Assembly (NCBI RefSeq): GCF_012933445.1
Contig: NZ_JABBNC010000001.1
Location: 124,001 to 188,000, forward strand
Length of the DNA stretch: 64,000 nucleotides
Origin: Actinoplanes sp. TBRC 11911
Lineage (GTDB): Bacteria > Actinomycetota > Actinomycetes > Mycobacteriales > Micromonosporaceae
Direction of reading: 5' to 3'
Below the pieces are notes generated by a model, which ran no database searches, was not told the origin of the DNA, and worked only from the letters and a program-made list of their open reading frames with translations. This document shows, piece by piece, positions 32,867 to 42,053 of the stretch. Each line of letters opens with the position of its first letter. Position 1 is the stretch's first letter. The translations under genes were made by a program, and so were the position numbers.

Positions 32867-32950
32867 CTAGCTACACGCCACCTCTCGGCAGGCACGATGA
32901 ATGGCCGCCGCACCGCACTGCTGCGGCTCGATCGCGGGCTGGCGCTTCAT
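32867..32950 (-). CDS. 27-residue Cys-containing peptide gene
   Basis: ATG 32950 is preceded by GGAGAGACGG, a strong ribosome site, and the stop is followed by a Rho-independent terminator, so this is a compact gene, not a chance frame. The peptide begins MKRQPAIEPQQCGAAAIHRA and ends with a CREVACS tail, with three Cys, no membrane segment and no signal peptide. No family is recognised; a precursor peptide, a leader, or a small regulator are all possible. The upstream 200 bp to the kinase gene hold its promoter. No modifying enzyme is adjacent. Confidence 0.6.
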   Translation of the reverse strand: MKRQPAIEPQQCGAAAIHRACREVACS

Positions 32951-33158
32951 CCGTCTCTCCTGACCGGTCGTGTTCGTTGTGCTGCCTACGGTAGGGAAAC
33001 CCGCCGGGCCGGGCAACGCAATTAACGGCCGTGACGCGCGCCATATCCCGCGACCGGCAGTGCGCCACCTCACACCCGGCACCTGACCTGGGTAAATGCG
33101 ATTATTGACACATGCCTACTGTGCGCCCGGCAAGTCCTTTCGCCGGTACGGTGCCGTC

Positions 33159-34928
33159 GTGTCCGATACAGAACAGGGCCTCCTAGCTGGGCGTTACCGG
33201 CTGGTAAGCCTCCTCGGCGAGGGCGGGATGGGCCGCGTCTGGGAGGCTCGCGACGAGCTTCTCGGTCGCGACGTCGCCATCAAAGAGATCTCGCCGGACG
33301 GGCTGAGCGCCGCCGAGCTGGGCGACCTCCGGGAGCGCGCGATCCGCGAGGCACGCGCCATCGCGAAGGTCAGCCACCGCAACGTCGTGCGCATCTTCGA
33401 CGTGTTCGACCACGAGGGCGCGCCCTGGATCGTCATGGAGCTGATCCGGTCGCGGTCGCTGCTCGACGTGGTCAACGAAGAGGGCCCGATGCAGCCGGAG
33501 CGGGCCGCCCACATCGGCCTCGAGGTTCTGGGCGCGCTGCAGGCCGCACACCGGGCGGGCATCCTGCACCGCGACGTGAAGCCGGCCAACGTGCTGCTCG
33601 CGCACGACGGCCGGGTGGTGCTGACCGACTTCGGGCTGGCCTCGGTGGCCGGCGATTCCGGGATGACCCGCACCGGCGTGGTGCTGGGCTCGCCGTCGTA
33701 CCTGGCGCCGGAGCGCGCTCTCGACGAACCCGCCCGCCCCGGGTCGGACCTCTGGTCGCTGGGCGCCACGCTGTTCGCCGCGGTGGAGGGCCGCCCGCCG
33801 TACGTGAAATCGTCCCCGATGGCCACGCTCGCCTCGCTGATGGTGGATCCGGCGCCGGTGCCGCAGCGGGCCGGGGTGCTGCGGCCCGCTTTGGAGGCGT
33901 TGCTGCAGAAGGATCCGTCGGATCGCGTCTACGCCGACGAGGCCGAGCAGTTGCTGCGCGCCGCGGCCAATTCGGTGCCGGCGGCGGCCCAGCCGAGGCA
34001 GCAGCAGCCGAGGATCGTCGAAACCCCGAAGACCAGCGAAAAACCCAAGGCACCGGCCCCGTACGCCCAGACGCCGCCGAACTCTGCGCAGAATGCGGCG
34101 CCACCCACCCGGCCGACACAAGCCGGAGGCCCGCACGCACCAGCCGGAGGACCGCCCACCCCAGCGCCCCGGCCCGCTCAAACGCCTCCCGCGCAGGGCG
34201 GAACGCCGCCCCCCACGCCGGGCAAACCGCGACGCGGCCTTATCGTCTCCGTCGTCATCGCCATCGTGCTGGCGGTGGCGATCGCCGTCGTGCTGTTCAT
34301 CCGGGGCTCGCAAGACCCGGACGCGGCCGCGGCCACCGAAGCGACGACACTGACCGACACCAACACCACGCCCGGCCTGGAGTGGTCCGCACCCGCACCA
34401 CCCGCGGCAGCATCCGCCGGCGCCAAGCCGTCCGTCTCGGCGAAGCCCACCAAGACCCCGTCGCGCTCGACCACGCCGAGCACCCCCACGCGGTCGTTAG
34501 CCACGAAGGCACCCGTTCCGCCCAAGGCCACCAAGACAACACCGCCGGTGGTGCACGTGACGTTCGAGGGCGAGTCGTACACCATCAACAACGGCACCGA
34601 GAACTCGTTCCCGTCGACGGCGAGCGGCGGCCAGACGGTGGGCCACACCGGAACCGGCGATTGGGTCGGTTACGCCAACCGTTCCCTGGCCGGCGTCCAC
34701 AACGTCGGTTTCCGCTGCACGGCCGGAAAGGGCGGCACCAGCGTCCAGATCCGCGCCAACTCGGCGACCGGCCCGCTTCTCGGCACCGCGTTCATCCCGG
34801 AGACCCCGGATTTCGACACTTTCGAAAACGTGGCCACCAAATTGAGCGCGACCAGCTCCGGCCCGCTCTACATCGTCTTCCTGGGCCCGCAGGCGGCCGA
34901 CATCGACACGGTCACGCTGTCCTCGTGA
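33159..34928 (+). CDS. membrane Ser/Thr protein kinase with CBM6-like ectodomain
   Basis: 589 aa from GTG 33159. Kinase domain about 15-275 with GEGGMGRVWEA, the Lys in VAIKEI, HRDVKPANVLL and DFGLAS. A long Pro/Ala/Gln linker (about 278-358) leads to one membrane helix (about 361-382), a Ser/Thr/Pro stalk, and an exported domain (about 466-589). The latter starts VHVTFEGESY and includes WVGYANRSLAGVHNVGFRC, then IPETPDFDTFENVATKL, and resembles CBM6/CBM35 carbohydrate-binding modules. It is therefore likely a sensor kinase reading a glycan or cell-wall sugar; the ligand is inference. Monocistronic, opposite the VOC gene. Confidence 0.9.
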   Translation: MSDTEQGLLAGRYRLVSLLGEGGMGRVWEARDELLGRDVAIKEISPDGLSAAELGDLRERAIREARAIAKVSHRNVVRIFDVFDHEGAPWIVMELIRSRSLLDVVNEEGPMQPERAAHIGLEVLGALQAAHRAGILHRDVKPANVLLAHDGRVVLTDFGLASVAGDSGMTRTGVVLGSPSYLAPERALDEPARPGSDLWSLGATLFAAVEGRPPYVKSSPMATLASLMVDPAPVPQRAGVLRPALEALLQKDPSDRVYADEAEQLLRAAANSVPAAAQPRQQQPRIVETPKTSEKPKAPAPYAQTPPNSAQNAAPPTRPTQAGGPHAPAGGPPTPAPRPAQTPPAQGGTPPPTPGKPRRGLIVSVVIAIVLAVAIAVVLFIRGSQDPDAAAATEATTLTDTNTTPGLEWSAPAPPAAASAGAKPSVSAKPTKTPSRSTTPSTPTRSLATKAPVPPKATKTTPPVVHVTFEGESYTINNGTENSFPSTASGGQTVGHTGTGDWVGYANRSLAGVHNVGFRCTAGKGGTSVQIRANSATGPLLGTAFIPETPDFDTFENVATKLSATSSGPLYIVFLGPQAADIDTVTLSS

Positions 34929-34941
34929 AAGCGCGGCGCGC

Positions 34942-35622
34942 CTAACGCGCGGGCCGCACGGCGAATTCGTTTCCGCCGGGGTCCGCCAGCTCGATCCCGG
35001 CGCCGTCGCGCTCACTCCCGAGGCGCGTGGCCCCGAGCGCGACCAACCGCGCCACCTCCGCGTCGAGGTCACCGGCGGTGAACTCGAAGCGCTGCCGGTT
35101 CCGCCCCTCTTTCGGAGCCACCGGAGGGCCGCCCCAGGCCACCTTCGTACCGCCGTACGGGGACTGGATCGCGGTTTCCTCGTTCTCGTCCCAGACCAGT
35201 GGCCAGCCCAGCGCCCGGCTCCAGAAGAGGCCCACGTCCCGGGTGCCCTCGCAGGCCAGCTCGCCGAGGAAGCCGCACCCGGCGAGGAACTTGTTGCCCG
35301 GCTCGATGACGCAGAATTCGTTGCCCTCGGGGTCGGCCAGCACGATGTGCCCCTCCTCGGGACGCTGCCCGACGTCGAGGTGAGCGCCGCCGAGCTCCAG
35401 CGCCTTGGCCACCGTGCCCTGCTGGTCGAAGAGGCTGGCGCTGGTCAGGTGAAGGTGGACGCGGTTACGCACCGTCTTCGCCGTATCGCTGGACACGAAC
35501 CGCAGGCTGACCTCGCCGGGCAGAAACACGCCCTCGGCGACCTCCCGCCCGAGCAGGCCGGCCCAGAACCGGGCCACGCGAACCGCATCGTGCGCGTCGA
35601 AGGTCACCGTGAGCGATGGCAT
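34942..35622 (-). CDS. VOC (glyoxalase/bleomycin-resistance) family protein, two modules
   Basis: 226 aa from ATG 35622. Two betaalphabetabetabeta modules: residues 1-108 (TFDAHDAVRVARFWAGLLG, ending VLADPEGNEFCVIEP) and 109-226 (CEGTRDVGLFWSRALGWPL, ending IELADPGGNEFAV). The metal ligands His and Glu are recognisable in the first (HLHL, EFCV). This form is common in actinobacteria, with unknown substrates. Cytosolic. An in-frame upstream extension lacks support. It converges with the kinase gene (13-bp gap). Confidence 0.88.
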   Translation of the reverse strand: MPSLTVTFDAHDAVRVARFWAGLLGREVAEGVFLPGEVSLRFVSSDTAKTVRNRVHLHLTSASLFDQQGTVAKALELGGAHLDVGQRPEEGHIVLADPEGNEFCVIEPGNKFLAGCGFLGELACEGTRDVGLFWSRALGWPLVWDENEETAIQSPYGGTKVAWGGPPVAPKEGRNRQRFEFTAGDLDAEVARLVALGATRLGSERDGAGIELADPGGNEFAVRPAR

Positions 35623-35663
35623 CACCGCACAATAGACACGCCCGGGCCCGCCAACAAGCAAAA

Positions 35664-35696
35664 GCGCCCGGCCCGACGAAGCATCGGGCCGGGCGC
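35664..35696 (-). terminator. Rho-independent terminator of the LPXTG gene
   Basis: Perfect 13-bp arms GCGCCCGGCCCGA (35664-35676) and TCGGGCCGGGCGC (35684-35696). Read leftward the hairpin is followed by TTTTGCTTGTTGG. It starts 11 bases after the LPXTG-gene stop. Confidence 0.85.
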
Positions 35697-35706
35697 GTCG
35701 AGCTGG

Positions 35707-36441
35707 CTACGCCACGAAACGGGAACGGCGCCGGCGTCCGATCACGAACGCCGCACCGCCGGCGAGCAGAATCGCCACGCCGACGGCTGCCGCGGTCGCG
35801 GTCGCGGAGCCGGTCACCGGCAGTCCACCGCCCTCGCCGCCGTCCTCGCCGCCACCCGCGCCGGCGGACGGAGCGGGGGTCGCCGAAGCGGTCGTCGTGG
35901 CGCTGGGCGTGCCGGTCGGCGCCGATGTCGGCGCGGACGTCGATGCCGACGGGGACGGCGACGCGCAGTCAAGCGCACGTGCGTCGTACACGCCTTCGTT
36001 CAGGTACGCCAGAAAAACATCGACGGTCCCGGTGTCGAGCGCCTTCTGCGTGGCCGCTTTCACGTTCGGACCCGCGCCCGTCAACGTCTGCAACACCGTG
36101 ATCCGCAGAGCGATCTTCCAGGCGCTCTCCACGTCCGCCTTGAGGAACTTGCGCAGATCATCCGCGCTGCCGTCCAGTTTCACCTGAATCGCTTGCGCCA
36201 AGGTGGGCAACGATTCGGTGTTGGCCACGGACAGGATCTGGTTGGCCAGGATTCGCACCTCGGTGTCGGTGGCGGTGTCCAGATCGATTTTGACAAGGTC
36301 GCGAATATCCTTGTACACCTTGCGTTCGACCGTTTGGCACTGTGCGTTCAGCCCGGTCGTTTCGGTTTGCGCCATCGCCGGCGCCGCCGGAATCAGAAAG
36401 GCCAGTGCCACTACGGCGCCGGCCAGGATCTTCCCTCGCAT
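35707..36441 (-). CDS. LPXTG cell-wall-anchored protein with ALF-repeat-like domain
   Basis: 244 aa from ATG 36441 (GGAGGAAA upstream). Signal peptide (about 1-24, cut after AMA). The mature part (about 30-155) is helical and includes AATQKALDTGTVDVFLAYLNEG, typical of ALF repeats in actinobacterial exported proteins. A Ser/Thr/Pro/Gly spacer (about 158-210) leads to LPVTG, a membrane helix and RRRRSR, the sortase sorting signal. Sortase would attach it to peptidoglycan. It may be an adhesion or surface-display protein; no enzymatic motif is seen. A terminator follows. Confidence 0.9.
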   Translation of the reverse strand: MRGKILAGAVVALAFLIPAAPAMAQTETTGLNAQCQTVERKVYKDIRDLVKIDLDTATDTEVRILANQILSVANTESLPTLAQAIQVKLDGSADDLRKFLKADVESAWKIALRITVLQTLTGAGPNVKAATQKALDTGTVDVFLAYLNEGVYDARALDCASPSPSASTSAPTSAPTGTPSATTTASATPAPSAGAGGGEDGGEGGGLPVTGSATATAAAVGVAILLAGGAAFVIGRRRRSRFVA

Positions 36442-36502
36442 GTGGGTTTCCTCCCCCGCTAAAGATCAAGCGCGGGGATACTACCCTCCCTAGAATGGCC
36501 GC

Positions 36503-37270
36503 GTGGGACGCGCCGACCTTCACATGCACACGAACCTCGGAGACGGCTGGGTAAGCCCGGCCCGGGTCGTCCGGGAAGCCGGAAACCGGGGGCTGGACGT
36601 CATCGCGGTGACCGACCACGACCACCTCGAGGGGGCCAAGCGGGTCGAAGAGTTACTCGACGCGCAGTGTCCAGGCGTACGGCTCATCAAGGGTGTTGAG
36701 GTTTCCACCCGCAGCGGGCACCTGCTCGGGCTCTTCGTCACGAAAGCGCCGCGGCCGATGCGGTCGGTCGAGGAGAGCATCGACGCCATCAAGGAGCAGG
36801 GCGGCCTCGTCGTGGTGCCGCATCCGCTGGGGCGGCTGGTGCCGAGCCTGAGCCGCCGCCGGATCGACCAGCTGCGCGACAACGGATATGAGATCGACGG
36901 GATCGAAATCTACAATCCCAGCCCGGCCAACGCCTCGCAGCGCAAGACGGTGCTCGAGGCCAACGCCGGCTGGGGGCTGGCCGCGATCGGCTCCAGCGAC
37001 GCGCATTTCTGGCAGCACATCGGCGCCGGCTACACGCTTTTCCCGGGCGCGACGGAGGACGAGCTGCGCGCGGCGATCGAGGGCCGGACAACGCAGGCGG
37101 GCGGGCAGGACGAACCCACCCCGCGGCTCAACCCGGGCGCCTACGTCGCGCAGTGCGCCTGGAGCTGGTTCGTGGACCCGCCCCGCCGGATGATGCGGCG
37201 GCGTCGCGAGGCGAGTCAGGCGGCGGCGACCAGCGACGAAGGCCAGAACCGCCGGAACATGAACCACTGA
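36503..37270 (+). CDS. PHP-domain metal-dependent phosphoesterase
   Basis: 255 aa from GTG 36503. The four PHP metal-binding motifs are visible: DLHMHT, VTDHDH, VVVPHPLG and GSSDAHF. Stand-alone PHP proteins of this size (YciV/TrpH-like) act as 5'-3' RNA/DNA oligonucleotide exonucleases or 3',5'-nucleotide phosphatases. The last about 50 residues are basic and not part of the fold. Its 3' end overlaps the convergent acyltransferase by 55 bp. Cytosolic. Confidence 0.9.
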   Translation: MGRADLHMHTNLGDGWVSPARVVREAGNRGLDVIAVTDHDHLEGAKRVEELLDAQCPGVRLIKGVEVSTRSGHLLGLFVTKAPRPMRSVEESIDAIKEQGGLVVVPHPLGRLVPSLSRRRIDQLRDNGYEIDGIEIYNPSPANASQRKTVLEANAGWGLAAIGSSDAHFWQHIGAGYTLFPGATEDELRAAIEGRTTQAGGQDEPTPRLNPGAYVAQCAWSWFVDPPRRMMRRRREASQAAATSDEGQNRRNMNH

Positions 37271-38112
37271 GTCGGGGTCTGCCGCACGATTTCCTCCTGA
37301 CAGTCCACCATGTACTGCGTCAGGCGCCGCACCTCCTGTCGTCGGTCCACATCGGAGCGGGGAAACATCGGCGGGAACACCCGGATGCGATACCCACCGC
37401 TGGGCGCGTGCCAGAAATATCCCGGCACCACCGCGGCCCCCGACTTGACCGCCATCGTCGCGGCGCCGGCCGGCACATAGGCGGTGTGCCCGAAGAACGT
37501 CACCTCCACGCCGTGCCGCGCGCTCACCGGCCGGTCGATGACGATCGCCACCACCCGGCCGTCGGCGAGCTCCTGCACGGCCCGGCGCGGGGCGCTCAGC
37601 GCCGGGATGATGTCCACCCCGTTGTCGCGCCGGTGCCCCTGCAGCAGGTTGTCCAGACGCGGATCCTTGAACGTGTCGGCGACGGCGGACAGGCGTACGT
37701 GCTGGGCGGCGATCGCCCCGGCCAGATCCCAGCTACCGAAATGACCGGTGGTGACGATCGCGCCCTTGCCCGGCCCCAGCGCGGACGCCAAGCCCTCGCG
37801 CCACGTCATCCCCTCGGTGAGATCCTCCGTATGCGCGTCAATGTCCACAATGTTCAGATAGGGAAGACAAATCAATTGCGCGGCCGTACGCCCGTAGTTG
37901 CTCCACGACCGCAACGCCGCGCGGCGTACGGCAATATGATTGTCCGGAAGTCCGAGGACCTTGGCCATGTTCTCCTGGGTGGCGAGTCGTTTGGACCGCC
38001 ACCCGAGATAGCTGGCCGACGTCACCGTGGAGGCCACGGCGTGCCGTACCCGAGGCGGTGTCCGGCCCGCCACGGCAATACCCGAGTGGGCCAGCCAATA
38101 CATTGACGACAC
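37216..38112 (-). CDS. lysophospholipid/PIM-type acyltransferase
   Basis: 298 aa, LpxL/HtrB-like lysophospholipid acyltransferase family. The catalytic HX4D box is HFGSWD (about residue 121), followed by RAVQELADGRVVAIVIDRP and FFGHTAYVPAGAATMAVKSGA, typical of actinobacterial phosphatidylinositol mannoside acyltransferase (PatA) and relatives. It would acylate a glycolipid at the inner membrane face. Start GTG 38112 or ATG 38103. PIM substrate is by family and genus-level knowledge; the pimA/pgsA genes normally near patA are absent, so another lipid is possible. Confidence 0.85.
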   Translation of the reverse strand: MSSMYWLAHSGIAVAGRTPPRVRHAVASTVTSASYLGWRSKRLATQENMAKVLGLPDNHIAVRRAALRSWSNYGRTAAQLICLPYLNIVDIDAHTEDLTEGMTWREGLASALGPGKGAIVTTGHFGSWDLAGAIAAQHVRLSAVADTFKDPRLDNLLQGHRRDNGVDIIPALSAPRRAVQELADGRVVAIVIDRPVSARHGVEVTFFGHTAYVPAGAATMAVKSGAAVVPGYFWHAPSGGYRIRVFPPMFPRSDVDRRQEVRRLTQYMVDCQEEIVRQTPTQWFMFRRFWPSSLVAAA

Positions 38113-38193
38113 GGGCTGAACCTAGCCCCGGAAAGCGCGCGACCAGCAGGCATGCCACCTGAAATCTCGGTGGCGTGACCCTTAACAGCGGGC

Positions 38194-39537
38194 TCAATCC
38201 GGCAATGGTGTGGCCGACGAGAAGACATTTGCCGGGTCGAATTGCTGCTTCACTTCGCGAAGCCGTGCCGCGTTGTCCCCATAGGCGTGCGCCACCTGGT
38301 CGTGATCCTCCGCGACCAGCAGGTTCGGATAGCCGCCGGGCAGCGCGTAGGCGGCCAGTGCCCCGGAGGTCTTGTCCGCCCAGGCGCGATGCGGCGCGCC
38401 GTCCTCGCCGGGCTCCCATGCCGGGATGATCTGGAACATGTAGTGGTTGCTCCGTAGGCCGAACGCGGTCGACGTCAGCGGCACCCGCGCGGCGGCCCCG
38501 TGGAAGTACTGCCAGGTGATGACCGAGAACGGGGACGGCCGCGTGTCCCCGGCCGCGACCAGCGCGGATATCGCGCCCGGCGGCAGCGAGGCCAGCCAGC
38601 GGGTGCGGGCCGTGTTGTGCCGGCCGTTGACCACCTGCGCGTCGGCCATCTTGGTCAGCTCCGCGTACGGCACCGGGCCGATCTGGTTGACCACCGGATG
38701 GCCCAGCTCCTGGATCTTCGCGATCTCGGCGGCCTCGGCCGCGGCCTCGCCGAACCACGTGGGTGAGACCACCAGGACGGTGCCGCCCTGCGGGCTGGGC
38801 ACGATACCGCCGGTCACCCCCAGGTCGTCCGGGGCGGCGGCGAGCACCTCGTCGAGGCCCTGCAGGACCTGCGCGGCCTCGTTCCACGGGAAGATGATCG
38901 GCCCGGACACCACGGTCCGCACCGGGTGCAACCGGACCCGCATCGAGGTTACGACCCCGAAGTTGCCACCGCCGCCGCGTACCGCCCAGAACAGGTCCGC
39001 GTTCTGCGTCTCGTCGGCGGTCACCAGCCGTCCGTCGGCCAGCACCACCTCGGCGCCGAGCATGTTGTCCAGGGCCAGCCCGTACCGGGTGCTCATCACC
39101 CCGTACCCGCCGCCGAGCGTCAGCCCGGTCAGCCCGACCTGAGCGACGATGCCGGTCACCGCGGCGAGCCCGTGCTCGGCCGCGGCCACGGTGAGGTCAC
39201 CGGCCTGCGCACCGCCCTGCACGGTCGCGACCTCGGCGGCGGCGTCCACCTCGACGCCGCGCATCCGGGTCAGGTCGATGACCAGACCGTTGTGACGCAG
39301 GGAACGCCCGGCCCAGTCGTGCCCGCCGCCGCGCACCGACAGCGGCACGTCATGCTTGTTTGCGGCGCGCACGGCCGCCTGCACATCCGACGCGGTCTCA
39401 CACAACGCGAAGAGCGCCGGTTGTACGTTGACCGCGCCGTTCCAGATGTTCCCGGCCTCGGCGAACCCGTCGTCGTCGCGGGTGAGAACCTTGCCGCTCA
39501 TCTCGGCGCGCAGCTCACCGGCCATCGTCAGATCCAT
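38194..39537 (-). CDS. BBE-family FAD-linked oxidase
   Basis: 447 aa from ATG 39537 (AGGGGAT upstream). FAD-binding PCMH domain with VRGGGHDWAG, whose His 73 is the covalent-FAD attachment residue, then GLTLGGGYG, RGGGGNFGVVTS and a C-terminal berberine-bridge segment (YGDNAARLREVKQQFDPANVF). No Cys-bridge motif for bicovalent attachment is evident. Such enzymes oxidise sugars, alkaloids or polyketides. No signal peptide. Divergent from the AMP-ligase gene (238-bp gap); the pair could be a small biosynthetic unit, but no further core genes are near. Confidence 0.92.
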   Translation of the reverse strand: MDLTMAGELRAEMSGKVLTRDDDGFAEAGNIWNGAVNVQPALFALCETASDVQAAVRAANKHDVPLSVRGGGHDWAGRSLRHNGLVIDLTRMRGVEVDAAAEVATVQGGAQAGDLTVAAAEHGLAAVTGIVAQVGLTGLTLGGGYGVMSTRYGLALDNMLGAEVVLADGRLVTADETQNADLFWAVRGGGGNFGVVTSMRVRLHPVRTVVSGPIIFPWNEAAQVLQGLDEVLAAAPDDLGVTGGIVPSPQGGTVLVVSPTWFGEAAAEAAEIAKIQELGHPVVNQIGPVPYAELTKMADAQVVNGRHNTARTRWLASLPPGAISALVAAGDTRPSPFSVITWQYFHGAAARVPLTSTAFGLRSNHYMFQIIPAWEPGEDGAPHRAWADKTSGALAAYALPGGYPNLLVAEDHDQVAHAYGDNAARLREVKQQFDPANVFSSATPLPD

Positions 39538-39775
39538 GACTTATCCCCTCGATTCGATGATGTCGAGAAAAGGCCGACGGCGGTGACCCGCCGCGGCCCC
39601 GGGTAATAAGCCGTCCAGGATCCGCATACCTCCCTACAACGTCGGCCGGGCAGGGCGGTTCGCGCTTGTGTCCGGCAAGACACCGCCAGACGCGGGCGCA
39701 AGAAGTCGCAACGCCCGAGCATTCAGTCTCCGCCCGCCGGGATGCAGGTTTAGCCCGGCACAAAAGGGGGGTCTC

Positions 39776-41392
39776 ATGCAGACATCGTTCACCATCGACA
39801 GCGTTCGCGCGCCGGACGCCGCCATCGTGCGGCATCGGCGGGAGGGGGCGTGGCGTACCGGAAGCTTTCTGGACGACCTCTGGACGTGGCGCGACCGGAC
39901 ACCGGACGCCCCGGCGATCGTGGCCTACCGATCCGGCGGCGAGCGAGTGCGGCTGTCCTACGCCGAATACGCCGACCGGGTGGACCGCTTCGCCGCCGGT
40001 CTCGCCGGCCTCGGCGCCGGCCCCGGCACCGTGGTCGCGCTCCAGCTGCCCAACTGGTGGGAGGCGAACGCGTTGCTGCTGGCCGCGTTCCGGGTCGGAG
40101 CCGTGGTGGCACCGCTCGTCCCCACGCTCAGCGCGCGCGAGACGGAACGGATCCTGCACCGGGTGGGCGCCGCCATCTGCGTGATCCCGGACGAGTGGGA
40201 CGGCACCGACTACGCCGCACGCCTGGCCGAGATGGCGCCCCGGCTACCGCGGCTGCGGCACCGGGTGGTGCTGGGCGAGCCGCGACGTCCGGGCGAGGTC
40301 GGCTTCACCGATCACTTCGTGCGGCCGAACCGGCGCCCGAAGCCGAGCGAGGCCGGTGCCGACCCGGATCGCGCGGCGGTGGTGCTGTTCACCTCCGGCA
40401 CGACCGGTGCACCCAAGGGGGCGGTGCATTCGTTGAACACGGTGTACGCGCTCGCCGCCGAGTACGTACGGGTCTGGCGTTTCGGCCCGGCCGACAGTTT
40501 CTACACCCCGCACTGGTCGTTGCACCTGGCCGGCATGGTGACCGGTGGCATCTACGCACTGCTCGCCGGCGGCACCGCGGTGCTGACCGACGCCTGGGCA
40601 CCCGGGACGGCCGCCACCGTGCTTGCCACCGAGGCGGTCACCTACCTCGGCGCGGCCCCGGTCTTCCTGACCGCGTTGATGGCCGAACTGCGGTTGCGCG
40701 GCCGCACGCTGCCCAGCCTGCGCACGGTGTGCACGTTCGGCACCACCGTGCCGCCCCAGCTCGTCACCGAGGTGGCCGAAACCTTGGGGGTGACGCTCGG
40801 CACGGCGTGGGGCATGACCGAGGCCGGCTACCTCTTCACCCGCCCGGACGATCCGGCCGGCTGGGCGGCGCGCAGCATCGGCCGCCCGAACACCGGCACC
40901 GAGATTCAGCTCCGGACGATGGAGGACCAGCTGGGACACCTGGTGATCCGGGGTGCCGGCGTCTGCCTGGCCACGCTGGACCGGGACCGCGACACCATCG
41001 ACCTCGTCGGCGGCGACTGGTACGAGACGGGTGACCTGGCGGTGCCGGACGGCCGGGGTGGCGTACGGCTGATGGGTCGTCTCGCGGACCGGATCGGCGA
41101 CGGTTTCATGGTGCCGGCCACCGATGTGGAGGCGGCGTTGCGCGGGCACCCCGCCGTGTCCGACGTGGCGCTGGTCGGCGTGCCCGGACCGGGCGGCGTG
41201 GAGCAGGTGTGCGCGGTGATCGTGCCGGACGGGAAGCCACCCGAGCTGGACGAGCTCCGCGCCTACCTGACCGGGCTCGGCATGACCGAGTGGTATCAGC
41301 CCACCCGGTCGGTCATCCGGATGCACCTGCCCTACAACGCCTCCGGCAAAGTGAACAAGGCGGTGCTGCGCGCCGACGTCACGACCGGCTAG
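39776..41392 (+). CDS. AMP-forming acyl-CoA synthetase/ligase
   Basis: 538 aa from ATG 39776 (AAAGGGGGG upstream). ANL superfamily: P-loop LFTSGTTGAPKGAVHS, GTAWGMTEAGY, WYETGDLAVPD and the C-terminal hinge followed by ASGKVNKAVLR with the catalytic Lys. It adenylates a carboxylate and likely transfers it to CoA (cyclohexanecarboxylate-CoA-ligase-like in general form). The substrate is unknown. Its 3' end overlaps the convergent phosphonatase-like gene by 14 bp. Divergent from the BBE oxidase. Confidence 0.9.
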   Translation: MQTSFTIDSVRAPDAAIVRHRREGAWRTGSFLDDLWTWRDRTPDAPAIVAYRSGGERVRLSYAEYADRVDRFAAGLAGLGAGPGTVVALQLPNWWEANALLLAAFRVGAVVAPLVPTLSARETERILHRVGAAICVIPDEWDGTDYAARLAEMAPRLPRLRHRVVLGEPRRPGEVGFTDHFVRPNRRPKPSEAGADPDRAAVVLFTSGTTGAPKGAVHSLNTVYALAAEYVRVWRFGPADSFYTPHWSLHLAGMVTGGIYALLAGGTAVLTDAWAPGTAATVLATEAVTYLGAAPVFLTALMAELRLRGRTLPSLRTVCTFGTTVPPQLVTEVAETLGVTLGTAWGMTEAGYLFTRPDDPAGWAARSIGRPNTGTEIQLRTMEDQLGHLVIRGAGVCLATLDRDRDTIDLVGGDWYETGDLAVPDGRGGVRLMGRLADRIGDGFMVPATDVEAALRGHPAVSDVALVGVPGPGGVEQVCAVIVPDGKPPELDELRAYLTGLGMTEWYQPTRSVIRMHLPYNASGKVNKAVLRADVTTG

Positions 41393-42053
41393 CGAGCAGG
41401 CCGGGGATGCCGGCCACGCCGTCGAGCAGATGGGTCGGCCCGGCCGCGCCGAGCGTGGTGTCCGGGACGTGGCCGGTGCGGACCGCCACCACGACGGCCG
41501 CGCCGGCGTTCCGGCCGGACTCGACGTCGCGGACGGTGTCGCCGGCGACCAGCACCCGCCGCACGTCGCGGACGCCGGTCGCCTCCATCGCGTGGAAAAC
41601 CATGAACGGCGCCGGCCGCCCGGCCATCACGTCGTCGATGCAGACGACGGCATCGACCACTGTGGAGTCCCAGCCGAGCGAGCCCAGCAGCGACGCGGTC
41701 GTCTCCCGGTCGAACCCGGTGGTGAGCGCCACCTTCACGCCCGACGAACGCAGCCGCTCGATGGCCTGCGGCACACCGTCGAACGCGACCGGCGGCTCGG
41801 CCCGGTACGCGGCGGCGAGCCGGGCGCGGAAGTCGGCGAACGCGGCGTCCACCACCGGGTCGCTCGCGTCGGCGCCGGCGGCGGTCAGCAGCGCCTGGAT
41901 GGCCTCGCGCTTGCTCGCGCCCATCCACTGCTCGATCTGCTGCGGGGACGGGTCTCCGCCGGCCGCCCGGACCGTTTCGGCGAGCACGCGGTACACGGTG
42001 CCGCCCTCGTTCACGGTGGTGCCGGCGACGTCGAAAACGGCGAGCTCGATCAT
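41379..42053 (-). CDS. phosphonatase-like HAD hydrolase
   Basis: 224 aa from ATG 42053. HAD motifs: DVAGTTVNEGG (I), LTTGFDRET (II), and GDTVRDVESGRNAG (IV). The DxAGTTV form, cap residues and size match the PhnX-like subgroup (TIGR03351), which sits beside the FAD oxidoreductase (TIGR03364) in many genomes. Whether it is a true phosphonoacetaldehyde hydrolase is open: that enzyme uses a cap-domain Lys, and I cannot place it with certainty here. It overlaps the GntR stop and belongs to the phosphonate island. Confidence 0.85.
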   Translation of the reverse strand: MIELAVFDVAGTTVNEGGTVYRVLAETVRAAGGDPSPQQIEQWMGASKREAIQALLTAAGADASDPVVDAAFADFRARLAAAYRAEPPVAFDGVPQAIERLRSSGVKVALTTGFDRETTASLLGSLGWDSTVVDAVVCIDDVMAGRPAPFMVFHAMEATGVRDVRRVLVAGDTVRDVESGRNAGAAVVVAVRTGHVPDTTLGAAGPTHLLDGVAGIPGLLASRS

